A stretch of 64,000 nucleotides of DNA from Burkholderia sp. BCC1644 (GTDB lineage: Bacteria; Pseudomonadota; Gammaproteobacteria; Burkholderiales; Burkholderiaceae): assembly GCF_902833225.1 (NCBI RefSeq), contig NZ_CADFEI010000023.1, forward strand, positions 62,001 through 126,000, in the 5' to 3' direction. How positions within the stretch are numbered: position 1 is the stretch's first letter; each line of letters begins with the position of its first letter. The translations under genes were made by a program, and so were the position numbers. Below are positions 33,800 to 45,597 of the stretch, one piece after another. Below the pieces are notes generated by a model, which was given only the letters and a program-made list of their open reading frames with translations, searched no databases and was not told the DNA's origin.

Positions 33800-34330
33800 T
33801 TACTTCTTCTTCGTTTCTTTGAGGATCACAACCTCGTCGGAATAACGCACGCCCTTGCCCTTGTAGGGCTCCGGCGGACGGTAACCGCGGACTTCCGCAG
33901 CCACTTGACCGACTTGTTGCTTGTTGATCCCCTTGATCACGATTTCGGTTTGCGTCGGGGTTTCAGCCTTGACGCCTTCCGGCATCTGGTGCACCACCGG
34001 GTGCGAGAAACCCAGCGACAGGTTCAGCTTGTCGCCTTGCGCTTGCGCACGGTAACCGACGCCAACCAGCGTCAGCTTGCGCTCGAAACCCTTGGTCACG
34101 CCGTGCACGGCATTCGCGATAATCGCGCGCATCGTGCCCGACAGTGCATTTGCTTCGCGGCTTTCGTCGACCGGCGCCAGATTCAGCGTGCCGTCGTTGT
34201 TCGCCACGTTCACGAGCGGATTGATCGCTTGCGTGATGGTGCCCAGCGGGCCCTTGACGGTGATAGCACCGTCGGCCAGCTTGACTTCCGCGCCTTGCAG
34301 CGCGATCGGGCTCTTACCTACTCGAGACAT
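33800..34330 (-). CDS. rplF: 50S ribosomal protein L6
   Basis: A 176-aa protein near the GTPase centre of the large subunit. It has two repeated alpha/beta domains; MSRVGKSPIALQGAEVKL opens the first and the C-terminal PEPYKGKGVRYSDEVVILKE is diagnostic. 18 bp after rpsH. Confidence 0.98.
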   Translation of the reverse strand: MSRVGKSPIALQGAEVKLADGAITVKGPLGTITQAINPLVNVANNDGTLNLAPVDESREANALSGTMRAIIANAVHGVTKGFERKLTLVGVGYRAQAQGDKLNLSLGFSHPVVHQMPEGVKAETPTQTEIVIKGINKQQVGQVAAEVRGYRPPEPYKGKGVRYSDEVVILKETKKK

Positions 34331-34348
34331 GTTTCTCTCTCCTCGGCT

Positions 34349-34744
34349 TTAAGCGACGTAGCAGATGACTTCGCCGCCGACGCCGGTAGCGCGCGCCTTG
34401 CGATCAGTCATCACGCCCTTCGGCGTCGACACGATAGCCACGCCGAGGCCGTTCATGACCTGCGGAATGTCGTTACGGCCGCGGTACACGCGCAGACCAG
34501 GCTTCGAAACGCGCTCGAGGCGTTCGATGACCGGGCGACCTGCGTAGTACTTCAGCGCGATATTCAGTTCGGACTTCGCACCTTCCGCCTTCACGGCGAA
34601 ATCGTCGATATAACCTTCGTCCTTGAGGACTTGCGCGATTGCAACCTTGACCTTCGACGAGGGCATCGCAACCGATACCTTCTCGACCATCTGCGCGTTG
34701 CGGATGCGAGTCAGCATATCGGCGATAGGATCACTCATGCTCAT
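34349..34744 (-). CDS. rpsH: 30S ribosomal protein S8
   Basis: A 131-aa 16S rRNA binder. It has DPIADMLTRIRNAQ near the start and ends VSTPKGVMTDRKARATGVGG. In E. coli S8 represses the spc operon by binding near the rplE start; I did not identify that site here. Two in-frame Met codons (residues 1 and 3) leave a two-residue uncertainty in the start. Confidence 0.98.
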   Translation of the reverse strand: MSMSDPIADMLTRIRNAQMVEKVSVAMPSSKVKVAIAQVLKDEGYIDDFAVKAEGAKSELNIALKYYAGRPVIERLERVSKPGLRVYRGRNDIPQVMNGLGVAIVSTPKGVMTDRKARATGVGGEVICYVA

Positions 34745-34758
34745 TTACGTTTCTCCTA

Positions 34759-35064
34759 TTACCAGCTCGCCTTGGTCAGGCCAGGAATCTCGCCACGGAA
34801 TGCGATTTCACGAATCTTGTTACGCGCGAGGCCGAATTTACGGAACGTGCCACGCGGACGGCCCGTGATCGCGCAGCGGTTACGCTGGCGGGTCGGGTTC
34901 GCGTTGCGGGGCAGTTGCTGCAGCTCAAGGCGTGCTTCGTAGCGCTCTTCTTCCGACTTGCTTTGGTCTTCGACGATCGCCTTCAGCGCATCGCGCTTTG
35001 CTGCGAACTTCGCGACCAGGCGGGCGCGCTTCTTTTCACGTTCGATCAGTGCCAGTTTAGCCAC
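34759..35064 (-). CDS. rpsN: 30S ribosomal protein S14
   Basis: A 101-aa protein of the small-subunit head. The long form lacks a zinc CxxC pair: the conserved region reads RCAITGRPRGTFRKFGLARN with a single Cys, so it is the zinc-free (C-) type. It begins MAKLALIEREKKRARLV. Lies between rplE (7 bp) and rpsH (14 bp). Confidence 0.98.
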   Translation of the reverse strand: MAKLALIEREKKRARLVAKFAAKRDALKAIVEDQSKSEEERYEARLELQQLPRNANPTRQRNRCAITGRPRGTFRKFGLARNKIREIAFRGEIPGLTKASW

Positions 35065-35071
35065 GGTAACC

Positions 35072-35611
35072 TCAGTTTCTGAACGGGAACTTGAAGCTGG
35101 CGAGCAGAGCCTTTGCTTCGTCGTCGGTCTTCGCAGTCGTCGTGATGCTGATGTTCAGCCCACGCAGTGCGTCGATCTTGTCGTAGTCGATTTCGGGGAA
35201 AATGATCTGCTCTTTCACACCGATGTTGTAGTTGCCACGGCCATCGAAAGCACGACCCGACACGCCGCGGAAATCTCGCACGCGGGGCAGGGCAACCGTT
35301 ACGAAACGGTCGAGGAATTCGTACATCGCTTGACCACGCAGCGTCACCATCGCGCCGATCGGGTAACCCTGGCGGATCTTGAAGCCTGCGATTGCCTTGC
35401 GAGCCTTCGTGACGACCGGCTTCTGGCCGGCGATCTTCGTGAGGTCGCCAACGGCGTTCTCGATGATCTTCTTGTCAGCGATCGCTTCGCCAAGACCCAT
35501 GTTCAGCGTGATCTTGGTGATGCGCGGCACTTCCATGACCGACTTGTAACCGAACTTCTCGATCAGGCCGGGCACAACCTTTTCTTTGTAAAACTCTTGA
35601 AAACGAGCCAT
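35072..35611 (-). CDS. rplE: 50S ribosomal protein L5
   Basis: A 179-aa 5S rRNA binder of the central protuberance that touches S13 and P-site tRNA. Conserved EVPRITKITLNMGLGEA, GQKPVVTKARKAIAGFK and IFPEIDYDKIDALRGLNI are present. It lies 16 bp after rplX. Confidence 0.98.
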   Translation of the reverse strand: MARFQEFYKEKVVPGLIEKFGYKSVMEVPRITKITLNMGLGEAIADKKIIENAVGDLTKIAGQKPVVTKARKAIAGFKIRQGYPIGAMVTLRGQAMYEFLDRFVTVALPRVRDFRGVSGRAFDGRGNYNIGVKEQIIFPEIDYDKIDALRGLNISITTTAKTDDEAKALLASFKFPFRN

Positions 35612-35627
35612 TTTTTACTCCGCTGCG

Positions 35628-35936
35628 TCAGGCGCTCAGTACGGCACCGGTCGTCTTCAGGAAGCGAACCTTCTTGCCTTCCTCGACCTTGATGCCAACA
35701 CGCGACGCCTTGCCATTCGCGTCGACCAGTGCGACGTTCGAAATATGCAGGGGCATCGTCTTCGCTTCCACGCCACCCGTCGTACCCTTCATCGGGTTCG
35801 GCTTCACATGCTTCTTGACGAGGTTGATACCTTCAACCGTCACATGTTCAGCACCGACAGCCAGCACGACGCCGCGCTTGCCCTTGTCCTTGCCAGTGAC
35901 GACGATGACTTCGTCACCCTTGCGAATCTTGTTCAT
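35628..35936 (-). CDS. rplX: 50S ribosomal protein L24
   Basis: A 102-aa assembly-initiator protein with a KOW motif ([20 protein letters not shown]) at the N-terminus and [20 protein letters not shown] after it. Located 9 bp after rplN. Confidence 0.98.
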
Positions 35937-35945
35937 CGCGACTCC

Positions 35946-36314
35946 TTACAGCACTTCCGGCGCCAGCGAAACGATCTTCATGAATCGTTCGCTACGCAGC
36001 TCACGCGTCACCGGCCCGAAGATACGGGTGCCGATCGGCTCGAGCTTGTTATTCAAAAGCACAGCGGCGTTGCCGTCGAACTTGATCAGCGAGCCGTCTT
36101 GACGGCGCACGCCCTTGGCGGTGCGGACCACCACGGCGTTGTAAATTTCGCCTTTCTTCACGCGCCCGCGCGGCGTTGCCTCTTTGACGGTCACCTTGAT
36201 GATGTCGCCAATGCCGGCATAACGACGCTTCGAGCCGCCGAGCACCTTGATGCACATGACTTCACGTGCACCCGTGTTGTCGGCTACTTCGAGCCGAGAT
36301 TCGGTCTGGATCAT
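35946..36314 (-). CDS. rplN: 50S ribosomal protein L14
   Basis: A 122-aa subunit-interface protein. MIQTESRLEVADNTGAREVM is the family start and the frame's 66 upstream codons are not. ATPRGRVKKGEIYNAVVVRT and GPVTRELRSERFMKIVSLAPEV are conserved. It is the first gene of the spc group, separated from rpsQ by 309 bp carrying its own promoter. Confidence 0.98.
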   Translation of the reverse strand: MIQTESRLEVADNTGAREVMCIKVLGGSKRRYAGIGDIIKVTVKEATPRGRVKKGEIYNAVVVRTAKGVRRQDGSLIKFDGNAAVLLNNKLEPIGTRIFGPVTRELRSERFMKIVSLAPEVL

Positions 36315-36623
36315 GGTTTGTCTTTCCCAACTTAATCCGGATGCACCACCATGATGCATTCGGTCAGTCTTGGTCCCGTCAGCCAATCGGCTGCTTGGGT
36401 TGGAACAGCAGCGACGGCAAACGAAACCCGCCATCGCAATTCGGTGAATCTTTCGGACAGGCAGGCGCCAGTCCGCTTCCCCCACCAACTTCGCCCGCGA
36501 CGGGGCTCCCATAAAGAGGGAAGACCAGGATTATAACAAATAATCCTGGTCACGCAAGCAAAAACTTTGCGATTTCAAGCACTTCGTGGAGAAGTGCCTG
36601 TTACTGCCTACTGCGCTGCCCGC
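36315..36623 (-). promoter_or_regulatory. 309-bp spacer between S10 and spc operons with promoter
   Basis: This is the largest gap in the S10-spc-alpha run. On the minus strand it holds an extended -10, TGTTATAAT (36538-36530), with a weak -35 TTGCGT 16 bp before the hexamer. A long leader of about 200 nt to rplN has several small inverted repeats, e.g. ATGCA/TGCAT around 36350. No ORF in it is credible. Confidence 0.65.
36523..36551 (-). repeat. Perfect 12-bp inverted repeat over the spc promoter -10
   Basis: GACCAGGATTAT (36523-36534) and ATAATCCTGGTC (36540-36551) are exact reverse complements with a 5-bp centre. The TATAAT hexamer (36535-36530, minus strand) lies within it. It could be an operator or, in RNA from the S10 operon, a weak terminator (tail TTCCCTCTTTAT). 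Confidence 0.75.
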
Positions 36624-36896
36624 TTAGATGACGCGAGCGGCTTCGACGAGGCGCGACACCGTCCAGGCCTTCGTCTTCGAAACAGGACGAGTTTCCTGGA
36701 TTTCGACGAGATCGCCTTCGTTGCAGGTGTTCGCTTCATCATGCGCGTGGTACTTCTTCGAGCGCACGACATACTTGCCGTAGATCGGATGCTTGACGCG
36801 GTGCTCGATCAGCACGGTGACGGTCTTGTCCATCTTGTTGCTGACGACCCGACCGACCAGCGTCCGCTTCAGCGAGGTTTTCACGCTATCGTTCAT
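36624..36896 (-). CDS. rpsQ: 30S ribosomal protein S17
   Basis: A 90-aa OB-fold 16S rRNA binder: [20 protein letters not shown], then [20 protein letters not shown] and [18 protein letters not shown]. Its start overlaps the rpmC stop by 4 bp. It is the last gene of the S10 group. Confidence 0.98.
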
Positions 36897-37087
36897 TTCT
36901 GGTTCGCCTTCTGAGTCATGACGGTCCGCACACGTGCGATGTCGCGACGAACCTTCTTCAGCTGGCTCGTGTTCGTGAGCTGCTGGGTCGCGAGTTGCAT
37001 GCGCAGGCCGAATTGCGCCTTCAGCAGGTCCGCCAGCTCCTTGTTGAGCGCGGCCTGGTCTTTCTGGAGAAGTTCGGAAGCCTTCAT
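36893..37087 (-). CDS. rpmC: 50S ribosomal protein L29
   Basis: A 64-aa two-helix protein near the tunnel exit: [20 protein letters not shown], then [17 protein letters not shown] and [15 protein letters not shown]. It overlaps rpsQ by 4 bp and lies 9 bp after rplP. Confidence 0.98.
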
Positions 37088-37096
37088 GTTTTCTCC

Positions 37097-37513
37097 TTAG
37101 GCGCCGAGCTGGCGCACGATGAATGCCGTCTTCAGCGGCAGCTTGGCTGCAGCCAGACGGAACGCTTCGCGTGCCAGTTCTTCGGTTACGCCGTCCATTT
37201 CATAGAGCATCTTGCCCGGCTGAATCTCGGCGACGTAGTACTCCGGGTTACCCTTACCGTTACCCATACGCACTTCCGCCGGCTTCTGCGAAATCGGCTT
37301 GTCCGGGAAGATCCGGATCCAGATGCGGCCGCCACGCTTGATGTGACGCGTCATTGCACGACGCGCCGCTTCAATCTGGCGTGCGGTCAAACGACCGCGA
37401 CCGATAGCCTTCAGGCCGAAGTCACCGAACGACACTGCGTTGCCGCGCGTCGCCTTGCCGGTGTTACGACCCTTCTGCTCTTTACGATACTTTCTGCGTT
37501 TCGGTTGCAGCAT
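37097..37513 (-). CDS. rplP: 50S ribosomal protein L16
   Basis: A 138-aa protein at the A-site tRNA elbow. Conserved [20 protein letters not shown] and [21 protein letters not shown] are present; the Arg in [11 protein letters not shown] region corresponds to the hydroxylated E. coli R81. It begins [20 protein letters not shown]. 2 bp after rpsC. Confidence 0.98.
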
Positions 37514-37515
37514 CG

Positions 37516-38316
37516 TTATTCTCCAGTCTTGCCGTCTTCGGGCTTGCCGGCGCCACGGCGCGGTGCGCCACGGCGAGCACCCGGAGCGCCGCCTTCGCCA
37601 TCACGGCGCGGACGACGGTCGCCCGGACGCGCATTGCGACGCGGACGCTTGTCTTCGGCTACTTCTTCCACCACCGGTGCGTCGTTGCGGCCGAGCGTAT
37701 CGCCCTTGTAGACCCACACCTTGACGCCGATGATCCCGTAAGTCGTCTTCGCTTCCGAAGTCGCGTAGTCGATATCAGCACGCAGCGTGTGAAGCGGCAC
37801 GCGACCTTCGCGATACCACTCCGTACGAGCGATTTCGATACCGTTCAGACGGCCCGCGCTCATGATCTTGATGCCTTGAGCACCCAGACGCATCGCGTTC
37901 TGCATCGCACGCTTCATCGCGCGACGGAACATGATCCGGCGCTCGAGCTGTTGCGTGATCGAGTCAGCGATCAGCTGAGCATCGGTTTCCGGCTTGCGGA
38001 TTTCTTCGATGTTGACGTGAACCGGAACGCCCATGCGGCGTTGCAGTTCCGTCTTCAGCTGCTCGATATCCTCGCCCTTCTTGCCGATGACAACACCCGG
38101 ACGCGAGCTGTAAATCGTGATGCGCGCGTTCTTCGCCGGACGCTCGATGACGACCCGACCGACCGAAGCGTTCTTCAGCTTCTTCTTCAGGTATTCACGA
38201 ACACCGATGTCTTCCTGCAGCATCGCCGCGAAATTGTTGTTGTTCGCGTACCAACGCGAAGCCCAATTACGGCTGACAGCCAGGCGGAAGCCAGTCGGAT
38301 GAATTTTCTGTCCCAT
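37516..38316 (-). CDS. rpsC: 30S ribosomal protein S3
   Basis: A 266-aa mRNA-entry protein with helicase role. The KH domain carries GVVIGKKGEDIEQLKTELQ and the C-terminal domain contains TEWYREGRVPLHTLRADIDY. It is about 33 residues longer than E. coli S3 because of an Arg/Gly/Pro-rich tail from about residue 222 (RPRRNARPGDRRPRRDGEGG onward) that is probably disordered and RNA-binding. Confidence 0.98.
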   Translation of the reverse strand: MGQKIHPTGFRLAVSRNWASRWYANNNNFAAMLQEDIGVREYLKKKLKNASVGRVVIERPAKNARITIYSSRPGVVIGKKGEDIEQLKTELQRRMGVPVHVNIEEIRKPETDAQLIADSITQQLERRIMFRRAMKRAMQNAMRLGAQGIKIMSAGRLNGIEIARTEWYREGRVPLHTLRADIDYATSEAKTTYGIIGVKVWVYKGDTLGRNDAPVVEEVAEDKRPRRNARPGDRRPRRDGEGGAPGARRGAPRRGAGKPEDGKTGE

Positions 38317-38327
38317 CGTATGGCTCC

Positions 38328-38657
38328 TTAATTCCCGACCGTCACAGTGATGTGACAGGATTGCTTCTCGATGCGGTTACCGCGGCCCTTGGCGCGCGCG
38401 GTGAAACGCTTGAGCGATGCAGCCTTGTCGACGTAGATGCTCTTGATCTTGAGCTCGTCGATATCGGCGCCTTCGTTGTGCTCCGCATTCGCGATTGCCG
38501 ACAGCACAACCTTCTTCACGATGCCAGCCGCCTTCTTCGGCGAGAACGTCAGAACGTTCAGCGCCTTGTCGACCGGCAAACCGCGGATCTGGTCAGCCAC
38601 AAGGCGCGTTTTTTGCGCCGAGATGCGGGCACCGCGATGAATTGCTTTCACTTCCAT
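38328..38657 (-). CDS. rplV: 50S ribosomal protein L22
   Basis: A 109-aa protein whose long beta-hairpin lines the exit tunnel next to the macrolide site. The family core [20 protein letters not shown] is present, and the hairpin region lies in [19 protein letters not shown]. No deletion is apparent in the hairpin. Confidence 0.98.
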
Positions 38658-38669
38658 CTTGATTGCCCC

Positions 38670-38945
38670 TTATTTCTTGGCCTTCTTGTCGGCTGCGTGA
38701 CCCTTGAACGTACGGGTCAGTGCGAACTCGCCAAGCTTGTGGCCGACCATGTTTTCCGAGATGTACACCGGAACGTGTTGACGGCCGTTGTGAACAGCGA
38801 TCGTCAGGCCGATGAAATCCGGCAGAATCGTCGAGCGACGCGACCAGGTCTTGATCGGCTTTTTGTCGCGCGAAGCTGCAGCCGCCTCAACTTTCTTCAG
38901 CAAATGGGCGTCGCAGAACGGACCTTTTTTAACAGAACGTGCCAT
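38670..38945 (-). CDS. rpsS: 30S ribosomal protein S19
   Basis: A 91-aa head protein that pairs with S13. [20 protein letters not shown], then [20 protein letters not shown] and [19 protein letters not shown] match the family. It lies 10 bp after rplB and 12 bp before rplV. Confidence 0.98.
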
Positions 38946-38955
38946 TGCCTACTCC

Positions 38956-39783
38956 TTAACGCTTGTGACGGCGCTGGACGATCATCGTCGTCGTGCGCTT
39001 GTTGCTACGGGTGCGATAACCCTTAGCCGGCGTACCCCACGGGCTAACCGGATCGCGACCTGCAGCCGTCTTGCCCTCACCACCACCGTGCGGGTGATCG
39101 ACCGGGTTCATCGCAACGCCACGCACCGTCGGGCGGATACCGCGCCAGCGGTTCGCGCCAGCCTTGCCGATCTGGCGCAGGCTATGCTCTTCGTTACCGA
39201 CTTCACCGATCGTTGCACGGCACTCGATGTGCACGCGGCGGATTTCGCCCGAACGCAGACGAACCTGCGCGTAGACGCCTTCACGTGCCAGCAGCATGGC
39301 CGACGTGCCAGCCGAACGCGCCATTTGCGCGCCCTTGCCCGGCAGCATCTCGATGCAGTGGATCGTCGTACCGACCGGAATGTTGCGGATCGGCAGCGTG
39401 TTGCCTGCACGGATCGGCGCTTCCGAACCCGACATCAGCTGTTGGCCGACCGTCAGGCCCTTCGGGGCGATGATGTAGCGACGCTCGCCGTCTGCGTAGA
39501 GCACCAGCGCGATGTTCGCGCTACGGTTCGGGTCGTACTCGAGACGCTCGACCTTTGCCGGGATGCCATCCTTCGTGCGACGGAAATCGACGATACGATA
39601 GTGCTGCTTGTGACCACCACCCTTGTGACGCGTGGTGATACGACCGTTGTTGTTACGGCCGGCGGTCGAGCTCTGCGAGTCGAGCAGTGCCGCGAACGGC
39701 TTGCCCTGGTGCAGGTTCTTGTTGACCACCTTGACCATCGCGCGGCGACCCGGCGATGTCGGCTTAACTTTAACGATTGCCAT
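38956..39783 (-). CDS. rplB: 50S ribosomal protein L2
   Basis: A 275-aa protein next to the peptidyl transferase centre. It has a basic N-terminus ([20 protein letters not shown]) and the invariant His region [20 protein letters not shown]. It begins 2 bp after the rplW stop. Confidence 0.99.
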
Positions 39784-39785
39784 GA

Positions 39786-40100
39786 TTACTTGGCCTCCGC
39801 TTCAAAGTTGATTTCCTGGCCGGGCTTCAGGCAAACGTACGCCTTCTTCACGTCCTTGCGACGGCCCATCGAACGGCCAAAGCGCTTTTGCTTGCCCTTC
39901 TGAACCAGCACGTTGACGGAATCAACTTCAACCTTGAACAGCAGCTCGACAGCCGCCTTCACTTCCTGCTTCGTGGCATCCGGTGCGACTTCGAACACGA
40001 CTTGCTCGTTCTTGTCGGCAACCAGCGTCGCCTTTTCCGAGATCACCGGTGCGAGCAGGACCTGCATCAAACGATGATCGTTCTTGCGAATCTCGCTCAT
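39786..40100 (-). CDS. rplW: 50S ribosomal protein L23
   Basis: A 104-aa tunnel-exit protein that docks trigger factor and [23 protein letters not shown], then [20 protein letters not shown] are conserved. It overlaps rplD by 4 bp. Confidence 0.98.
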
Positions 40101-40717
40101 GACAGCAACTCCTCGATCTGGGCGACCGCAGCCTTCGTGACCAGCACTTTCTTGAAGTAGATCAGCGACAGCGGGTCAGCGTAGCGCGGCTCGACAATTG
40201 CCACGTGCGGCAGGTTGCGCGATGCCAGGTACAGGTTTTCGTCAACCGTGTCGGTGATGATCAGCACGGAGTCGAGACCCATGGTCTTGAATTTGTCGGC
40301 CAGCAGCTTGGTCTTCGGCGCTTCGAGGATGATGTCCTCGACGACCGACAGGCGGCCTTCACGGGCCAGCTGCGAGAAGATCGAGCAGAGGCCTGCGCGA
40401 TGCATCTTCTTGTTGACCTTGTGCGAGAAGTTTTCTTCCGGCGAATTCGGGAAGATACGACCACCGCCACGCCACAACGGGCTCGACGACATACCGGCAC
40501 GAGCGCGGCCCGTACCCTTCTGGCGCCACGGCTTCTTGGTCGTGTGCTTGACTTGCTCGCGGTCCTTCTGTGCGCGGTTACCCTGGCGAGCATTCGCCTG
40601 GTAAGCGACGACGACCTGGTGGATCAGTGCTTCGTTGTAGTCACGACCGAACACGACGTCCGATGCGTTGACCACTGCACCTTCCTGACCATTTTCGTTC
40701 AGGAGCTTGAGTTCCAT
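40097..40717 (-). CDS. rplD: 50S ribosomal protein L4
   Basis: A 206-aa protein with a loop reaching into the exit tunnel ([20 protein letters not shown]). In E. coli L4 represses its own S10 operon by attenuation and translational block; that regulation is not assured here. Its start overlaps the rplC stop by one base (TAATG). Confidence 0.98.
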
Positions 40718-41367
40718 TATTTCGCCCCCTTGGTCTTGACGGCCGGCGTCACGAAGACTTTGCCGCCCTTCGCGCCCGGAATCGCACCCTTCACGAGCAG
40801 CAGCTTGCGCTCTGCATCGATACGAGCGATTTCGAGGTTCTGCACCGTCACCGTCACGTCACCCATGTGACCCGTCATGCGTTTACCCGGGAAAACACGA
40901 CCCGGATCCTGCGCCATACCGATCGAGCCCGGCACATTGTGCGAGCGCGAGTTACCGTGCGTGGCACGGCCGGAGGAGAAGTTGTAACGCTTGATCGTAC
41001 CGGCGTAGCCCTTACCGATCGACACGCCTTGCACGTCGACCTTCTGGCCCACTTCGAAAAGATCAGCACCGACAACGGCGCCATTCGACAGCTCAGCTGC
41101 CTTGGCCGCGTCAATGCGGAATTCCTTGAGGATTTCACCGGCTTCGACACCGGCTTTGGCGAGATGACCTGCCAGCGGCTTCGTCACGCGCGATGCACGA
41201 CGGGAGCCGAATGCAACCTGCACGGCCGTGTAGCCGTCGGTTTCAACAGTCTTGATCTGCGTCACGCGGTTGTCCGACACGTCCAGCACGGTGACGGGAA
41301 TCGAATCCCCTTCAGCCGTGAAGATACGGGTCATGCCAACCTTGCGACCTACGAGTCCAAGGCTCAT
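40717..41367 (-). CDS. rplC: 50S ribosomal protein L3
   Basis: A 216-aa early-assembly protein that reaches the peptidyl transferase centre. MSLGLVGRKVGMTRIFTAEG starts it; RATHGNSRSHNVPGSIGMAQ is the central-loop region near the methylated Gln. Two further Met codons lie upstream (41370, 41379), but GGAG is best spaced for 41367 and this matches the family length. Confidence 0.97.
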   Translation of the reverse strand: MSLGLVGRKVGMTRIFTAEGDSIPVTVLDVSDNRVTQIKTVETDGYTAVQVAFGSRRASRVTKPLAGHLAKAGVEAGEILKEFRIDAAKAAELSNGAVVGADLFEVGQKVDVQGVSIGKGYAGTIKRYNFSSGRATHGNSRSHNVPGSIGMAQDPGRVFPGKRMTGHMGDVTVTVQNLEIARIDAERKLLLVKGAIPGAKGGKVFVTPAVKTKGAK

Positions 41368-41545
41368 CATTTTCTCCATTCCCGACTGCGATTGGTCGGG
41401 GCTGATTTACAAAATGCCGGGCACGCAAGGCCCAACTTTTTTACGCGAATACGCGAAAAGCCAAGCAGTATAGCCCGACTCCGCGATTTCCGCAAGCAAT
41501 ACAAAGACTTAGCACCGCCCGGCGAGCCGATTGGCGCCGAAAGCC

Positions 41546-41857
41546 TTACTGCAGCTTGATTTCCACGTCGACGCCAGCCGGCAGGTCGAGCTTCATCAGC
41601 GCGTCAACGGTCTTGTCCGTCGGGTCGACGATGTCCATCAGGCGCTGGTGGGTGCGGATTTCGAGCTGATCGCGCGACGTCTTGTTGACGTGCGGCGAAC
41701 GCAGGATGTCAAAACGCTGAATGCGCGTCGGCAGCGGCACCGGGCCACGGACGATTGCGCCAGTCCGCTTCGCGGTATCGACGATCTCGGCAGCCGATTG
41801 ATCGATCAGACGATAGTCGAATGCCTTCAGGCGAATGCGGATTTTCTGTTGCTGCAT
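41546..41857 (-). CDS. rpsJ: 30S ribosomal protein S10 (NusE)
   Basis: A 103-aa protein that also acts as NusE in antitermination with NusB and NusG. MQQQKIRIRLKAFDYRLIDQ opens it; GPVPLPTRIQRFDILRSPHV is conserved. AAGGA precedes the ATG; the frame's 21 upstream codons are leader. It is first in the S10 group, 178 bp before rplC. Confidence 0.98.
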   Translation of the reverse strand: MQQQKIRIRLKAFDYRLIDQSAAEIVDTAKRTGAIVRGPVPLPTRIQRFDILRSPHVNKTSRDQLEIRTHQRLMDIVDPTDKTVDALMKLDLPAGVDVEIKLQ

Positions 41858-41879
41858 GACGATTCCTTGAAAAGAGCGA

Positions 41880-41896
41880 GGCGATGTTGCATCGCC
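41880..41896 (-). other. Perfect hairpin in the rpsJ leader
   Basis: GGCGATG-ttg-CATCGCC, a 7-bp stem with a 3-nt loop, lies 22 bp before the rpsJ start. It is a candidate piece of S10-operon leader control or simply a structural element. Confidence 0.4.
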
Positions 41897-41979
41897 GGAC
41901 ACTAAAAGAACGTGAAACACGACGCCTGCGGGGAGCGAGACATCATGTTCCTAACGGCACTTCCACTGCTAAGTCCGCG

Positions 41980-41985
41980 ATTCTA
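41980..41985 (-). promoter_or_regulatory. Possible -10 of the S10 operon
   Basis: TAGAAT on the minus strand about 123 bp before rpsJ, with no good -35 at 17 bp. It lies between the tuf terminator and rpsJ, where an S10 promoter is expected. Confidence 0.35.
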
Positions 41986-42036
41986 CACGAAAATCTGAAA
42001 CCGTGGCGAGCATTTCTCGGGCAGCCCAACGCGCCG

Positions 42037-42081
42037 CCAAAAAACAAAACCGGGTGCCAGCGCAAGCTGGACACCCGGTTT
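42037..42081 (-). terminator. Terminator downstream of the str-operon tuf
   Basis: AAACCGGGTG (42047-42056) pairs with CACCCGGTTT (42072-42081), with an inner CCAGC/GCTGG stem and a GCAA loop. On the minus strand TTTTGTTTTTTG follows. It lies 60 bp past the tuf stop and separates str from S10. Confidence 0.9.
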
Positions 42082-42141
42082 CGGCGGTACAACTGCATAC
42101 CGCGGAATCGCGGACCCGTCGGGATCCGCGGATCGTCGATA

Positions 42142-43332
<1,191 letters not shown>

Positions 43333-43371
43333 GATTCTCTTCTTTCAAAAATAATCGATTGTGATAGCGAA

Positions 43372-45474
<2,103 letters not shown>

Positions 45475-45495
45475 TTTGATCCTCTACTGGGATGA

Positions 45496-45520
45496 CATGA
45501 TGCAGCCCGGCTGCATCATG
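45496..45520 (-). repeat. Perfect 12-bp inverted repeat between rpsG and fusA
   Basis: CATGATGCAGCC and GGCTGCATCATG are exact reverse complements around a single C. It lies 22 bp before the fusA ATG, so in RNA it would place a strong hairpin beside the fusA ribosome binding site. No T run follows. Confidence 0.7.
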
Positions 45521-45597
45521 CTTCAACACAAACGGGCGAGGCGCCTGAAAAGCGCACCCGCCCGGAATTTATTTCCGCTAACAGCCCAGCCAGGCGC

